A stretch of 64,000 bases of DNA from NCBI GenBank assembly GCA_021776615.1, contig JAJFFO010000002.1, positions 1 to 64,000 on the forward strand, given 5' to 3'. Numbering within the stretch: position 1 is the stretch's first letter; every line of letters begins with the position of its first letter. Under the pieces are notes generated by a model that was not told where the DNA came from, ran no database searches, and saw only the letters and a list, made by a program, of their open reading frames with translations. Shown piece after piece: positions 9,660 to 18,842 of the stretch. This stretch comes from Robiginitomaculum sp. (GTDB taxonomy: Bacteria; Pseudomonadota; Alphaproteobacteria; Caulobacterales; Maricaulaceae). Made by a program: the position numbers and the translations under genes.

Positions 9660-11006
9660 ATGGCCTCAGCCGCTGAACAGCTTGCCGCGAATATGAATTT
9701 CGGCGCCTTTGGTAAGGCCAAGGAGCTGCAAAAGCGTATCTGGTTTACCTTGGGTGCGCTGATTGTGTATCGGCTGGGTACCTATATCCCTATTCCGGGT
9801 ATTAATCTCGATGCCTATGCCGCCGTGTTTGAAACCACGCAAAAGGGCATTTTGGGGATGATGAATATGTTCTCCGGGGGCGCCATTAGCCGCATGGCGA
9901 TCTTCACCCTTAATGTGATGCCCTACATTTCGGCCTCCATCATCATGCAATTGATGAAAACCAGCGTACCGTCATTGGTGGCGCTGAATAAAGAAGGCGA
10001 GACGGGTAGGCAAACCATCAACCAATACACCCGCTATCTCACGGTTTTGCTGGCCACCGTACAGGCGTTCGGCATTTCTGTTGGGCTTGAAAGCTCGCAA
10101 GGTGTGGTTGAGGATCCCGGCCTGTTTTTTCGCGCCTCCACCATTATTTCGTTGGTTGGCGGCACCATGTTCCTGATGTGGCTTGGCGAACAGGTTACCG
10201 CGCGCGGCGTTGGTAATGGTGTGTCACTGATCATTTTCGCGGGCATTGTTGCGGCTTTGCCAACGGCGGTTTTCCAAGCCCTGGACATGACCCGGGTTGG
10301 CCAGTTCAGCTTTCTTGGTCTGGTTCTGTTGACCGCTCTGGCCATTGGTTTGGTGTTGTTTATCGTGTTTATCGAGCGCTCGCAGCGCCGTTTGCTGATC
10401 CAGTATCCCAAGCGCCAACACGGTAATAAGGCTTTTGGCGGCGATTCTTCGTTTCTGCCGCTGAAACTCAACACGGCTGGCGTTATCCCGCCAATCTTTG
10501 CCTCATCGCTTTTGTTGCTGCCAGCGACCTTGGCTGGCTTTTCGCAACAAACCACTGGCGGTGGCTGGTGGGCAGAAACTTTGCGTATCGTCACCGCTTC
10601 ACTGGGCCAAGGCCAACCGCTTTATATGATTTTCTATGGCGGGATGATTATGTTCTTCGCCTTCTTCTACACCTCCATTGTGTTTAACCCGGAAGAAACC
10701 GCTGACAATCTGCGCAAGAATGGTGGCTTCCTGCCCGGCATTCGCCCCGGCAAGCGCACGGCTGAATATCTTGATTATGTTTTGTCGCGCCTGACCATGA
10801 TCGGTGCCATCTATCTGACCGCCGTATGTTTGCTGCCGGTGTTTTTGGTCAACGCCTATAGTGTACCTTTCTATCTTGGCGGCACCTCGATCCTGATTGT
10901 TGTCAGCGTTACCATGGATACGGTTTCGCAAATTCAATCGCATTTGCTGGCGCACCAGTATGAAGGCCTGATCAAGAAAACCAAATTGCGGGGCCGCCGC
11001 AGATGA
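9660..11006 (+). CDS. secY: Preprotein translocase subunit SecY
   Basis: SecY is the channel of the SecYEG translocon in the inner membrane. The 448-residue protein has the expected ten hydrophobic segments, the RIWFTLGALIVYRLGTYIPI start of TM1, the plug region after IPGINLD, and a basic C-terminus LIKKTKLRGRRR. The cytosolic loop QRRLLIQYPKRQ is also conserved. It is preceded by an AGGATC site and overlaps adk by 4 bases (ATGA), as in other alphaproteobacteria. Confidence 0.97.
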   Translation: MASAAEQLAANMNFGAFGKAKELQKRIWFTLGALIVYRLGTYIPIPGINLDAYAAVFETTQKGILGMMNMFSGGAISRMAIFTLNVMPYISASIIMQLMKTSVPSLVALNKEGETGRQTINQYTRYLTVLLATVQAFGISVGLESSQGVVEDPGLFFRASTIISLVGGTMFLMWLGEQVTARGVGNGVSLIIFAGIVAALPTAVFQALDMTRVGQFSFLGLVLLTALAIGLVLFIVFIERSQRRLLIQYPKRQHGNKAFGGDSSFLPLKLNTAGVIPPIFASSLLLLPATLAGFSQQTTGGGWWAETLRIVTASLGQGQPLYMIFYGGMIMFFAFFYTSIVFNPEETADNLRKNGGFLPGIRPGKRTAEYLDYVLSRLTMIGAIYLTAVCLLPVFLVNAYSVPFYLGGTSILIVVSVTMDTVSQIQSHLLAHQYEGLIKKTKLRGRRR

Positions 11007-11569
11007 ATTTGGTGCTCTTCGGTCCTCCCGGTGCTGGCAAAGGCACCCAAGCCAAACGGCTGGTAGCGGATCGCGGCTATATTCAATTGTCGACCGGCGA
11101 TATGCTGCGCGCAGCGCGCAAGTCCGGCTCGGCGCTTGGTAAACAGGTTGCCGCGATTATTGATCGTGGTGATTTGGTTTCGGACGAAATTGTAATTGGC
11201 TTGATTGAAGAACAATTGGACCTGCACAAGGACGCCCCCGGTTTTATTTTTGACGGCTTTCCGCGTAATATTGCGCAGGCCGAAGCCCTTGATACCTTAT
11301 TGAGTGGCCGCGGCGTGCAGGTGGATTGTGTGATTCGCCTGGTGGTTGATGATGTGGCGCTATTGGCCCGTATTGCCCAGCGGTTTGAAGAGCAGGGCCG
11401 CGAGGATGACAATCCCGAATCGTTCAAGGTTCGGCTTGGTGCCTATAACAAACAGACAGCACCGCTTTTGCCGTTTTATGACGGTAAGAAACTGCTGAAA
11501 GAAGTGAATGGCATGAATGATATCGACACCGTAGCTGGTGCCGTAGCGCTTGTGCTGGATTTGGACTAA
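11003..11569 (+). CDS. adk: Adenylate kinase
   Basis: Catalyses ATP + AMP to 2 ADP in the cytoplasm. The P-loop GPPGAGKGTQAKRL occupies residues 7-20, FDGFPRNIAQAEAL is the AMP-binding signature around residue 82, and RFEEQGREDDNPESF marks a short LID: the zinc-type LID insertion of about 25-30 residues is missing, which gives 188 rather than about 214 residues. This short form is usual in alphaproteobacteria. It overlaps secY by 4 bases and is followed by 139 nt without a gene before rpsM. Confidence 0.96.
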   Translation: MNLVLFGPPGAGKGTQAKRLVADRGYIQLSTGDMLRAARKSGSALGKQVAAIIDRGDLVSDEIVIGLIEEQLDLHKDAPGFIFDGFPRNIAQAEALDTLLSGRGVQVDCVIRLVVDDVALLARIAQRFEEQGREDDNPESFKVRLGAYNKQTAPLLPFYDGKKLLKEVNGMNDIDTVAGAVALVLDLD

Positions 11570-11708
11570 TCAAGGTGTCTCTGCTGGTTGACGGCAGGGG
11601 GTTGAGAAGGATAGAAAGCGCGCTCCGCAAAAGGGCATTGAGACTGGCGATTGCAAAACTAGCGATCGGCGGCTGTTTGTTTGCGGCGTCTTTTATGGAG
11701 AATGAATA

Positions 11709-12077
11709 GTGGCTCGTATTGCCGGTGTTAACATACCAACGAATAAGCGCGTAGAAATCGCGCTGACCTACATTCACGGGATTGGTCCCGCGATGGCAAA
11801 AGAGATTTGCGAGAAAGCAAGCATTACGGCAGAGCGCCGCGTTGCTGACCTTTCTGACGCAGAAGTTCTCAAGGTTCGCGAAACCATTGACGGTGATTAC
11901 ATGGTTGAAGGCGACTTACGCCGCGATACCGCCGTTAATATTAAGCGGCTGATGGATTTGGGACTTTACCGGGGGCTTCGCCACCGTCGCGGTCTTCCCG
12001 TCCGTGGTCAACGCACTCATACAAATGCGCGTACGCGCAAAGGTCCGGCAAAAGCCATTGCTGGCAAGAAGAAATAA
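11709..12077 (+). CDS. rpsM: 30S ribosomal protein S13
   Basis: S13 (122 residues) contacts tRNA and forms bridges with the 50S subunit. The start is GTG 11709 ([20 protein letters not shown]), preceded by TGGAGAATGAATA. The C-terminal [20 protein letters not shown] segment is diagnostic. It opens the alpha operon (rpsM-rpsK-rpoA-rplQ). Confidence 0.97.
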   Translation: MARIAGVNIPTNKRVEIALTYIHGIGPAMAKEICEKASITAERRVADLSDAEVLKVRETIDGDYMVEGDLRRDTAVNIKRLMDLGLYRGLRHRRGLPVRGQRTHTNARTRKGPAKAIAGKKK

Positions 12078-12089
12078 GGCGAATAAATA

Positions 12090-12482
12090 ATGGCCAAAGA
12101 ACCCACCACACGGATACGCCGTGCCGACCGCAAAAACATCACCTCTGGTGTTGCGCACGTCAGCTCGACTTTTAATAACACTATGATCACCATTGCAGAT
12201 GCCCAGGGCAATGCCATTGCGTGGTCAACGGCTGGCGTTATGGGCTTTAAAGGCTCACGCAAATCCACACCTTATGCGGCGCAGCTTGCCGCAGAAGATG
12301 CCGGCAAAAAAGCACAGGAACACGGCATGAAAACCCTTGAGGTTAATGTTTGTGGTCCGGGCTCTGGTCGCGAATCCGCTTTGCGCGCTTTGCAGGCCAT
12401 TGGGTTCACTATTACCGCCATTCGCGACGTGACACCGATTCCGCATAATGGGTGCCGTCCGCCAAAACGCCGCCGGGTATAG
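12090..12482 (+). CDS. rpsK: 30S ribosomal protein S11
   Basis: S11 (130 residues) lies on the 30S platform near the E site. [20 protein letters not shown] and the C-terminal [18 protein letters not shown] are nearly invariant in the family. It is 12 nt downstream of rpsM. Confidence 0.97.
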   Translation: MAKEPTTRIRRADRKNITSGVAHVSSTFNNTMITIADAQGNAIAWSTAGVMGFKGSRKSTPYAAQLAAEDAGKKAQEHGMKTLEVNVCGPGSGRESALRALQAIGFTITAIRDVTPIPHNGCRPPKRRRV

Positions 12483-12533
12483 GTTAGCGTTATATTTTCA
12501 TCCGGCGGTGTGATTATTCTCCCCGGATTAACC
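12482..12533 (+). promoter_or_regulatory. Inverted repeat in the rpsK-rpoA spacer
   Basis: Two nested complementary pairs, GGTTA (12482-12486) with TAACC (12529-12533) and ATCCGG (12500-12505) with CCGGAT (12523-12528), could fold the 64-nt spacer into a bulged stem just upstream of the AGAGG ribosome binding site of rpoA. No T-run follows. A role in setting the rpoA level relative to the ribosomal proteins is only a guess. Confidence 0.35.
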
Positions 12534-12546
12534 AAGAGGTAAAGCC

Positions 12547-13557
12547 GTGCTGGAAAAAAACTGGCAAGAATTGATCCGTCCCATGAAGCCCGTCATTAAG
12601 TCGGGCCATAATGAGGCGTGCAATGCCCAGATCATCGCCGAGCCACTGGAACGTGGTTTTGGTACGACATTGGGCAATGGCCTGCGCCGCGTATTGTTGT
12701 CGTCCTTGCAGGGCGCTGCGGTAACGGCAATTCAGATTGACGGCATTGTGCACGAGTTTTCCTCGATTGAGGGCGTGCGTGAAGATGTCACTGACCTGGT
12801 GCTTAACGTCAAGAAAATTGCCCTGCGTATGCACAATGAAGGCCCCAAGCGCGTCACCCTGACCGCCACAGGCCCCTGTGAAGTTACCGCAGGCATGATT
12901 GAAGATACTGCTGATGTTGAGGTTCTGAATAAGGACCACGTATTGTGCATGCTCGATGATGGCGCGCAGATCCGCATGGAATTCACGGTGAATACCGGCA
13001 AAGGCTATGTGCCTGCCGATAAGAACCGCCCAGAGGATGCCCCTATTGGTTTGATCGCCGTAGATTCGCTGTTCAGCCCGGTTCGCCGCGTGGCGTTTTC
13101 CGTGGAAAACACCCGCGAAGGCCAGGTGCTTGACTATGATAAATTGATCATGGACATCGAGACCAATGGTGCGGTCACACCAGAAGACGCGGTGGCGTTT
13201 GCCGCGCGTATTTTGCAAGATCAATTCCAGACCTTCATCAACTTTGAAGAGCCGGAAGACGAGAAAGCCAATGACGCGTCGCAGGAGCTTGATTTCAATC
13301 CAGCGCTGCTCAAGAAAGTCGACGAATTGGAACTTTCTGTGCGCTCCGCCAATTGCCTGAAAAATGATAACATCGTCTACATTGGTGATCTTATCCTCAA
13401 GTCAGAAGCTGAAATGTTGCGGACGCCGAATTTTGGCCGCAAGTCCTTGAACGAAATCAAGGAAGTTTTGGCATCTCTTGGCCTGCATCTGGGTATGGAA
13501 GCACCAAGTTGGCCGCCAGAAAATATTGATGAGCTGGCCAAGAAACACGACGAATAA
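12547..13557 (+). CDS. rpoA: DNA-directed RNA polymerase subunit alpha
   Basis: The alpha subunit dimerises to nucleate the RNA polymerase core. The 336-residue protein has the N-terminal assembly domain ([20 protein letters not shown], residues about 35-54) and, after an acidic linker, the C-terminal domain with [15 protein letters not shown] and [14 protein letters not shown], which binds UP elements and activators. The start is GTG 12547, preceded by AAGAGGTAAAGCC. Confidence 0.97.
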   Translation: MLEKNWQELIRPMKPVIKSGHNEACNAQIIAEPLERGFGTTLGNGLRRVLLSSLQGAAVTAIQIDGIVHEFSSIEGVREDVTDLVLNVKKIALRMHNEGPKRVTLTATGPCEVTAGMIEDTADVEVLNKDHVLCMLDDGAQIRMEFTVNTGKGYVPADKNRPEDAPIGLIAVDSLFSPVRRVAFSVENTREGQVLDYDKLIMDIETNGAVTPEDAVAFAARILQDQFQTFINFEEPEDEKANDASQELDFNPALLKKVDELELSVRSANCLKNDNIVYIGDLILKSEAEMLRTPNFGRKSLNEIKEVLASLGLHLGMEAPSWPPENIDELAKKHDE

Positions 13558-13614
13558 GTTTAGTTTATTAAAGTTGGGACGTTTGAAACGCCCACCCTTT
13601 TAGGAGAGACCGCC

Positions 13615-14037
13615 ATGCGCCACGGTATTGCGCACCGCAAACTCAATCGGACGCACGAACATCGCAAAGCGATGTTCGCCAATATGGCTGCGTCGCTTAT
13701 CACCCATGAGCAAATCACCACCACATTGCCAAAAGCCAAGGAATTGCGTCCCATCGTGGAAAAGCTGATTACCCTGGCGAAGAAAGGCGATTTGGCTTCC
13801 CGCCGTTTGGCCGCAGGGCGTTTGCGCGATGAAGCGGCAACCGCAAAACTGTTCGCGGTAATGGGCGAGCGCTATAAAGAGCGTCAAGGCGGTTATGCGC
13901 GGATCATGAAAGCCGGTTTTCGCTATGGCGATAATGCGCCGATCGCGGTTATCGAGCTTGTGGATCGCGATGTCGACGCCAAAGGCAAGGGTGATCGCGA
14001 ACGCGTCGCCGTTGAAGAGGCTGCGACAGAAGGTTGA
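13615..14037 (+). CDS. rplQ: 50S ribosomal protein L17
   Basis: L17 (140 residues) lies near the exit tunnel. [20 protein letters not shown] and [20 protein letters not shown] are conserved. TAGGAGAGACCGCC precedes the ATG. It is the last gene of the ribosomal array, closed by the terminator at 14067. Confidence 0.97.
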   Translation: MRHGIAHRKLNRTHEHRKAMFANMAASLITHEQITTTLPKAKELRPIVEKLITLAKKGDLASRRLAAGRLRDEAATAKLFAVMGERYKERQGGYARIMKAGFRYGDNAPIAVIELVDRDVDAKGKGDRERVAVEEAATEG

Positions 14038-14066
14038 TCCGCTAAGCGGTAAATACACGAATTAAC

Positions 14067-14098
14067 AAAGGGCAGCCCCACGGGCTGCCCTTTTGTTT
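14067..14098 (+). terminator. Rho-independent terminator of the ribosomal array
   Basis: A perfect 12-bp stem (AAAGGGCAGCCC at 14067-14078, GGGCTGCCCTTT at 14082-14093) with a 3-nt loop is followed by TTTTGTTTT. It lies 29 nt after the rplQ stop. Confidence 0.95.
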
Positions 14099-14235
14099 TG
14101 GGCCCTCTTGTTTTGGTTTTGCGGCAAAATGTTACAATTTTTAACTTATAATCCGCCCGCCCCCTGCCTATATGGATAAGCATTAGGGCAGCTATTGCCA
14201 AATTTGCGCCATGATTGTTATGGAAAACAGCAACT

Positions 14236-15660
14236 ATGAAAACACTCCTTCTTAGCCTCTTGTCCCTGTTTCTTGTGCCCTTTACGGCAAATGCGCAGGC
14301 GATACCGTTTGAGCCGCAAGTGCCGCAAAGTGCCGGGCAAATGCAATTATCCTTCTCGCCTTTGGTGAAAAGCACCGCGCCCGCCGTGGTCAACGTTTTT
14401 TCCAAGAAAACCGTACGCCGTTCGGCATCGCCATTTTCCGGCGATCCATTTTTTGGCCGCCTGTTTGGCGAAGGCTTTTTCGGTCCACGCGAACGGGTGG
14501 AGCAATCTTTGGGTTCGGGCGTCTTGGTGCGCAAAGATGGCGTGATTGTCACCAATAATCATGTGGTCAATGGCGCCGATGAATTGCGCGTCGTGCTGGC
14601 CGATCGGCGTGAATTTGATGCGACCCTATTATTGTCCGACACTCAGGCCGATTTGGCGGTGCTGAAAATTGACGCCGGAGATGAAGATTTGCCAATAATG
14701 CAATTTCACGATTCCACTGAAGCCGAAGTCGGTGATTTGGTATTGGCCATCGGCAATCCGTTTGGCGTTGGCCAGACCGTGACCTCCGGTATTGTTTCGG
14801 CGCTGGCCCGCACCGATGTCGGGGCCAGCGATTATTCCTATTTCATCCAGACCGATGCGGCGATTAATCCCGGCAATTCCGGTGGTGCTCTGGTCGGTAT
14901 GGATGGCAAATTGCTGGGCATTAATACGGTTATATTGTCCCGCTCTGGCGGCTCCCACGGGGTTGGCTTTGCCATTCCATCGGTAATGGTCGAGCGTGTG
15001 GTTGATGCGGCCCTGAGCGAAGGTGGCGACCATGTGGTGCGCCCGTGGTTCGGCGCACGCCTGCAAGAAGTGGATCGTGATTTGGCCGCCTCCTTAGGGC
15101 TGGACCGCCCCCAGGGCGCTTTGGTGTCCGAACTGTATCCGAAAGGCCCGGCGGCCAAAGCCGGGGTGCTACGCGGCGATGTGGTGACTAAGGTGGATGG
15201 CCATGATGTCAATAGCGAGCAAGGTCTGCGCTTTCGTCTGGCCACGCATAAAGTTGATGAAACCGTGCCGCTCACAGTAATTCGCGATGGCAAAACCATG
15301 GCTCTTAACGTGAGAACCCTGGCCGCGCCCGAAGCGCCCAAGCGCAATGAGATCGTGTTGGAAGGGGTGAACCCGTTTGCCGGTGCCAAAGTTGCCAATC
15401 TTTCACCGGCTTTGGCTCAGGAGATTCGCACGGATGAATTTGCCAAGGGCGTGATTATTCTGGCCATCGCCCCGCGCAGTGCCGCCAGTTATTATGGCCT
15501 TCGCCCGGGCGATATTGTTGAAAGCGTGGCCGAGATTGAGATCAAAACCGTAGACGATATTCGCGATGCTCTGGACGCCAATGACGGCGAAAGTCGCTGG
15601 CCGGTATCTATAGTGCGCAATGGCCGTCCAACATCGGCAGTTATCCGCTTGCGCAGCTAA
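14236..15660 (+). CDS. Periplasmic Do-like serine protease (DegP/DegQ/MucD type)
   Basis: A 474-residue HtrA-family protease with a signal peptide (MKTLLLSLLSLFLVPFTANA, cleavage near residue 21). The trypsin-like catalytic triad is visible: His in TNNHVV (about 109), Asp in ADLAVLKID (about 139) and Ser in NPGNSGGAL (about 215). Two PDZ domains follow (roughly residues 265-355 and 375-470). It should degrade or chaperone misfolded envelope proteins. ATG 14236 is chosen because it directly begins the signal peptide; a TTG seven codons upstream is possible. It stands alone after the ribosomal terminator, 25 nt before rarA. A TATAAT hexamer lies at 14147-14152 but without a recognisable -35. 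Confidence 0.93.
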   Translation: MKTLLLSLLSLFLVPFTANAQAIPFEPQVPQSAGQMQLSFSPLVKSTAPAVVNVFSKKTVRRSASPFSGDPFFGRLFGEGFFGPRERVEQSLGSGVLVRKDGVIVTNNHVVNGADELRVVLADRREFDATLLLSDTQADLAVLKIDAGDEDLPIMQFHDSTEAEVGDLVLAIGNPFGVGQTVTSGIVSALARTDVGASDYSYFIQTDAAINPGNSGGALVGMDGKLLGINTVILSRSGGSHGVGFAIPSVMVERVVDAALSEGGDHVVRPWFGARLQEVDRDLAASLGLDRPQGALVSELYPKGPAAKAGVLRGDVVTKVDGHDVNSEQGLRFRLATHKVDETVPLTVIRDGKTMALNVRTLAAPEAPKRNEIVLEGVNPFAGAKVANLSPALAQEIRTDEFAKGVIILAIAPRSAASYYGLRPGDIVESVAEIEIKTVDDIRDALDANDGESRWPVSIVRNGRPTSAVIRLRS

Positions 15661-15685
15661 CCGGCCTTCATGCTAGGCTGGGGCC

Positions 15686-16984
15686 ATGAGCACGTTATTT
15701 GAAGCTGCAGGGCTGGAACACAACGCCCCACGTCCGCTGGCCGATTTGCTGCGCCCGCAAAAACTTGATGACGTCGCCGGGCAGGACCATTTGCTGCAAG
15801 CTGACGGCCCGATTGGTCGGATGCTGGGTGCAAACCGTTTGTCATCCATGGTGTTGTGGGGCCCGCCAGGCGTTGGCAAAACCACCATTGCGCGATTGTT
15901 GGCCGATCATTGCGCTTTGCATTTCGAGCCGCTCTCGGCGGTTTTCTCCGGCGTTGCAGATTTGCGCAAAATCTTTGCCGCCGCCAAGGCACGCCGCGCG
16001 GCCGGGCAGGGTACATTATTGTTTGTAGACGAGATCCATCGCTTTAACCGCGCCCAGCAGGACGGTTTTTTGCCATTCGTCGAAGAGGGCGTGGTGACGC
16101 TGATTGGCGCGACCACGGAAAATCCTTCTTTCGAGCTTAATGGCGCATTATTATCGCGCTGTCAGGTGATGGTGCTCAAGCGTCTTGATGATGAGGCTCT
16201 GGAGGCCCTGCTGGCGCGTGCAGAAGCCCTGAAAGCGGCGAAGCTACCGCTGGAGCCGTCGGCGCGTGAGGCCTTGCGGGCAATGGCCGATGGCGATGGG
16301 CGCTATGTGCTTAATCTGGCCGAAGAGGTGTTTGCTTTGCCCGGCGACACGCCTTTGGATGCCAAGGCTCTGGCCGCCGCTTTGCAAAAGCGCAGCCCGG
16401 CCTATGATAAAAATCGCGACGAGCATTACAATCTCATCTCGGCTTTGCACAAATCCGTGCGGGCTTCTGACCCGGATGCGGCGCTTTATTGGTTTGCGCG
16501 GATGTTGGCGGGCGGTGAAGACCCGCTATATCTGGCCCGCCGTCTGGTGCGCATGGCCAGTGAAGATATTGGCCATGCCGACCCGTCAGTGTTGCAAACC
16601 GCCATGGCCGCCACCGAGACTTATCGGTTTTTGGGCAGCCCCGAGGGTGAGCTGGCCTTGGCGCAAACCGTGGTGCATTTGGCCTGCGCCCCCAAATCCA
16701 ATGCGGTGTACACGGCGTTTAAGCAGGCCAAGGCGGCAGCGCAGGCCACCGGCTCGCTCATGCCGCCCAAACACAGCCTTAATGCGCCGACCAAAATGAT
16801 GAAAGAGCAGGGCTATGGCGACGGCTATGCTTATGACCACGACACACCCGAAGGCTTTTCCGGGCAAAATTATTTCCCCGATGAAATGCCGCGTGGGTGC
16901 TATTATGAACCCTCCGGCCGCGGCTATGAAAAAGCCGTTGCCGAACGGTTACGCAAATGGCGGGAGCAACGAGGAGAGGGCTGA
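15686..16984 (+). CDS. rarA: Replication-associated recombination protein A (MgsA/RarA AAA+ ATPase)
   Basis: RarA acts at stalled replication forks and is related to clamp loaders. The 432-residue protein has Walker A GPPGVGKTTIARLLA (about residue 60), Walker B LLFVDEIHRFNRAQQD, the sensor 1 region GATTENPSFELN, and the C-terminal tetramerisation region including DIGHADPSVLQTA and CAPKSNAVYTAFKQAK. An SNAVYTAF-type motif and GYAYDHDTPEGFSGQNYFPD near the end are characteristic of the family. It follows the DegP-like gene closely and may be read from the same transcript. Confidence 0.95.
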   Translation: MSTLFEAAGLEHNAPRPLADLLRPQKLDDVAGQDHLLQADGPIGRMLGANRLSSMVLWGPPGVGKTTIARLLADHCALHFEPLSAVFSGVADLRKIFAAAKARRAAGQGTLLFVDEIHRFNRAQQDGFLPFVEEGVVTLIGATTENPSFELNGALLSRCQVMVLKRLDDEALEALLARAEALKAAKLPLEPSAREALRAMADGDGRYVLNLAEEVFALPGDTPLDAKALAAALQKRSPAYDKNRDEHYNLISALHKSVRASDPDAALYWFARMLAGGEDPLYLARRLVRMASEDIGHADPSVLQTAMAATETYRFLGSPEGELALAQTVVHLACAPKSNAVYTAFKQAKAAAQATGSLMPPKHSLNAPTKMMKEQGYGDGYAYDHDTPEGFSGQNYFPDEMPRGCYYEPSGRGYEKAVAERLRKWREQRGEG

Positions 16985-17018
16985 GTTGAGTGGCGGAGAG
17001 CCGGGTCGGGGCTGTAAA

Positions 17019-17720
17019 TCAACCTTCTGGCGAGAATTGCTGCGTATTCAGTTTTGCTTCCCAGACCTGAATTTTCTTTCGTATTAACGGGACGGCAAAG
17101 GCGATGCGAAACGACACAAAAACCACGGCAGCAAAAACCAACCCGGAAAGTATGCGGTAAAACAACACCAGCGAAGAAAACAAATAATTATCCGGATTGG
17201 CTCGTACATTAGTCAGGGCCAGATCAAACACTTCGAAGGTGTCGGTCAAACTGCCCCTTAGCGATTGATCAATGACAAATAAGACAAAATCCAGATGGCT
17301 GAACGCCGTGCTTTGGGTGGGCACGCCATCCAACGTCAGGGCGAAGGTGCCGGGCATAAACCAGTTTTGCTGTGCCGCTATCACGCCCAATAAACCACCC
17401 GGAACAATCATGCCAACAAAAATCAGCGCCGCTGCATTGCGCGCTACGGTCATGAAAGCAGAGGCGGCGAAAGCCTTGGAACGCGCAATTCTTCTTTTGA
17501 TAGAGGCATTTTTTTTAGGCATTTTGCCGGGTATGATTTCCAAAATATCAGTTTGGTTAAAACCACGCACCCGCAGCAGTAGACAAACCGCCGCCAAGGC
17601 CGATAAAGCCAGTATGGCGATGATGGCAAGCCAGCTATACACATGAAAGGCAAGATCGGTGGTCAGCCATATTTGCAGGTTTTTCAATACCTCAGATACG
17701 CTTTCACCTAAATCATCCAT
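17019..17720 (-). CDS. Uncharacterised membrane protein
   Basis: I do not recognise a family. From ATG 17720 (MDDLGESVSEVLKN) the protein has 233 residues with three strong hydrophobic segments (about residues 25-48, 90-112 and 195-218), a basic cytosolic loop (KRRIARSK) after the first, and a likely extracytoplasmic stretch between the second and third. A GGGGGGTA sequence 6-12 nt upstream supports this start; the open frame continues upstream another 79 codons, with a possible additional hydrophobic segment, but lacks a convincing ribosome binding site there. It is flanked by convergent rarA and an intergenic region with dispersed repeats. Confidence 0.6.
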   Translation of the reverse strand: MDDLGESVSEVLKNLQIWLTTDLAFHVYSWLAIIAILALSALAAVCLLLRVRGFNQTDILEIIPGKMPKKNASIKRRIARSKAFAASAFMTVARNAAALIFVGMIVPGGLLGVIAAQQNWFMPGTFALTLDGVPTQSTAFSHLDFVLFVIDQSLRGSLTDTFEVFDLALTNVRANPDNYLFSSLVLFYRILSGLVFAAVVFVSFRIAFAVPLIRKKIQVWEAKLNTQQFSPEG

Positions 17721-17972
17721 GCTGCTACCCCCCTGTAGAACTTCAATCCACGCCCCTTTTCTACGTCGGCGCACGAAACTCCACAAGAGAAGTGAAATTC
17801 CCCCTATCATAAGCCAAGCTGGGCGGGGGCGGATAAGTTTGACTTTTGCGTGTATGTAGTATTGCAAAGCCACCATTGGGGCCGGGACGACGAAGCCTGA
17901 TATGCAAAATCTGGTGTGACCCTGAGGATAGCCAACCAAGGGTCGCCTGAGTATCAATTGACCCTCATCAAC

Positions 17973-18044
17973 TGTCCCTTAACTGCCCCTCATTGGTCCC
18001 TTATGTGATGCTTATGACGCTGATCGTGGAGCCAAACTGCCCCT
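17973..18044. repeat. Dispersed intergenic repeat, copy 1
   Basis: The roughly 400-bp interval between the start of the membrane protein gene (17720) and the NUDIX gene end (18123) has no further convincing gene. It holds repeated short words: TGTCCCTTAA (17973-17982), CTGCCCCTCA (17983-17992), GGTCCCTTA (17995-18003) and TGCCCCT (18038-18044). The first two, read on the minus strand as TGAGGGGCAG and TTAAGGGACA, recur at 33591-33621, so this looks like a dispersed repeat of REP type. Confidence 0.5.
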
Positions 18045-18122
18045 AAAGTTGGCCATATTGTGGCTTATCGTCCGTTGAGTATGGCCGCAGTTTTGGTTTT
18101 TAGCGGTTTTGCCGGAACCAAC

Positions 18123-18842
18123 TTACAAATGCTCGCGCAAATGTTTGCCAAAGCGGGCATGATAAAACGGCGCAGGACGCGCTGCATCGCGCAGGCGCTT
18201 GGCGACATCATCAAGTACGATGGAGGTAATGGCTGGTAAATCCAGCGTCTTGGTTTGCGCCAGGGTGAACCATTCCAGCGCTTCCAACTCGCCACTGGCC
18301 TGATATTGCGGCAAATCTATCAAATTGTCGGCGCGAGCGGCAAAAAACCAGGTGTCAAATCGTTTGGGGTGATAGGGCGGGGTGATGGCCCGGGCGACGA
18401 CTTCGAGCGCCCCCAAATCTGCGCCAAGGCTGCGTTCTCGAAAATCTTGCCAGCCCTTGGGCGCGGGTTTCCCCGGCGGTACTGTCAAACTGTTCGCCAA
18501 AAAAAGTCCGGTTTCTTCAAAGGTTTCCCGGATGGCAGCACTGGCTGCCGCGTGGGCGCGGCCCGGGCTTAAATGCTTATGCAATATGGTTTTGGTGGTT
18601 GCGGGCAAGGCGCTTGCTGCCGGGGCAAAGGCGTCGCTGCGTTCGGCCCGCCCGCCCGGAAACACCATTTTTGATGGCATAAAGCCGTGCCCGGCGGCGC
18701 GTTTGCCCATTAAAACCTGCGGCGTATTAACGTCGCCGCGCAGTAAAATCAGTGTGGCAGAAAGCTTGGGCCGCGAGGCTCGTCCAACGCGTTTGGTGTC
18801 GGCGGGGTCGGTGTCGCGCTTATGTTCCTTGTGCGCATTCAT
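18123..18842 (-). CDS. NUDIX hydrolase
   Basis: A 239-residue protein with a NUDIX box around IRETFEETGLFL (about residue 105), the magnesium-binding REXXEEXG core of hydrolases acting on nucleoside diphosphates linked to another moiety. The upstream glutamate of the full consensus (GX5EX7REUXEEXGU) is replaced by His, which is seen in some subfamilies. The substrate cannot be predicted. A second conserved patch is YHPKRFDTWFFAA. Its start overlaps the end of the RNase R gene by 4 bases (ATGA), so the two are one operon downstream of topA. Confidence 0.85.
   Translation of the reverse strand: MNAHKEHKRDTDPADTKRVGRASRPKLSATLILLRGDVNTPQVLMGKRAAGHGFMPSKMVFPGGRAERSDAFAPAASALPATTKTILHKHLSPGRAHAAASAAIRETFEETGLFLANSLTVPPGKPAPKGWQDFRERSLGADLGALEVVARAITPPYHPKRFDTWFFAARADNLIDLPQYQASGELEALEWFTLAQTKTLDLPAITSIVLDDVAKRLRDAARPAPFYHARFGKHLREHL

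Noticed and set aside
12514-13224. Minus-strand open frame opposite rpoA
   Set aside because: Shadow of the rpoA reading frame; no supporting signals.
14147-14152. TATAAT as the promoter of the DegP-like gene
   Set aside because: No -35 hexamer at a usable distance was found, so a promoter was not listed as a feature.
18123-18842. NUDIX protein as inactive because of the missing upstream Glu
   Set aside because: The REXXEEXG core that binds metal is complete, and such changes exist in active subfamilies.
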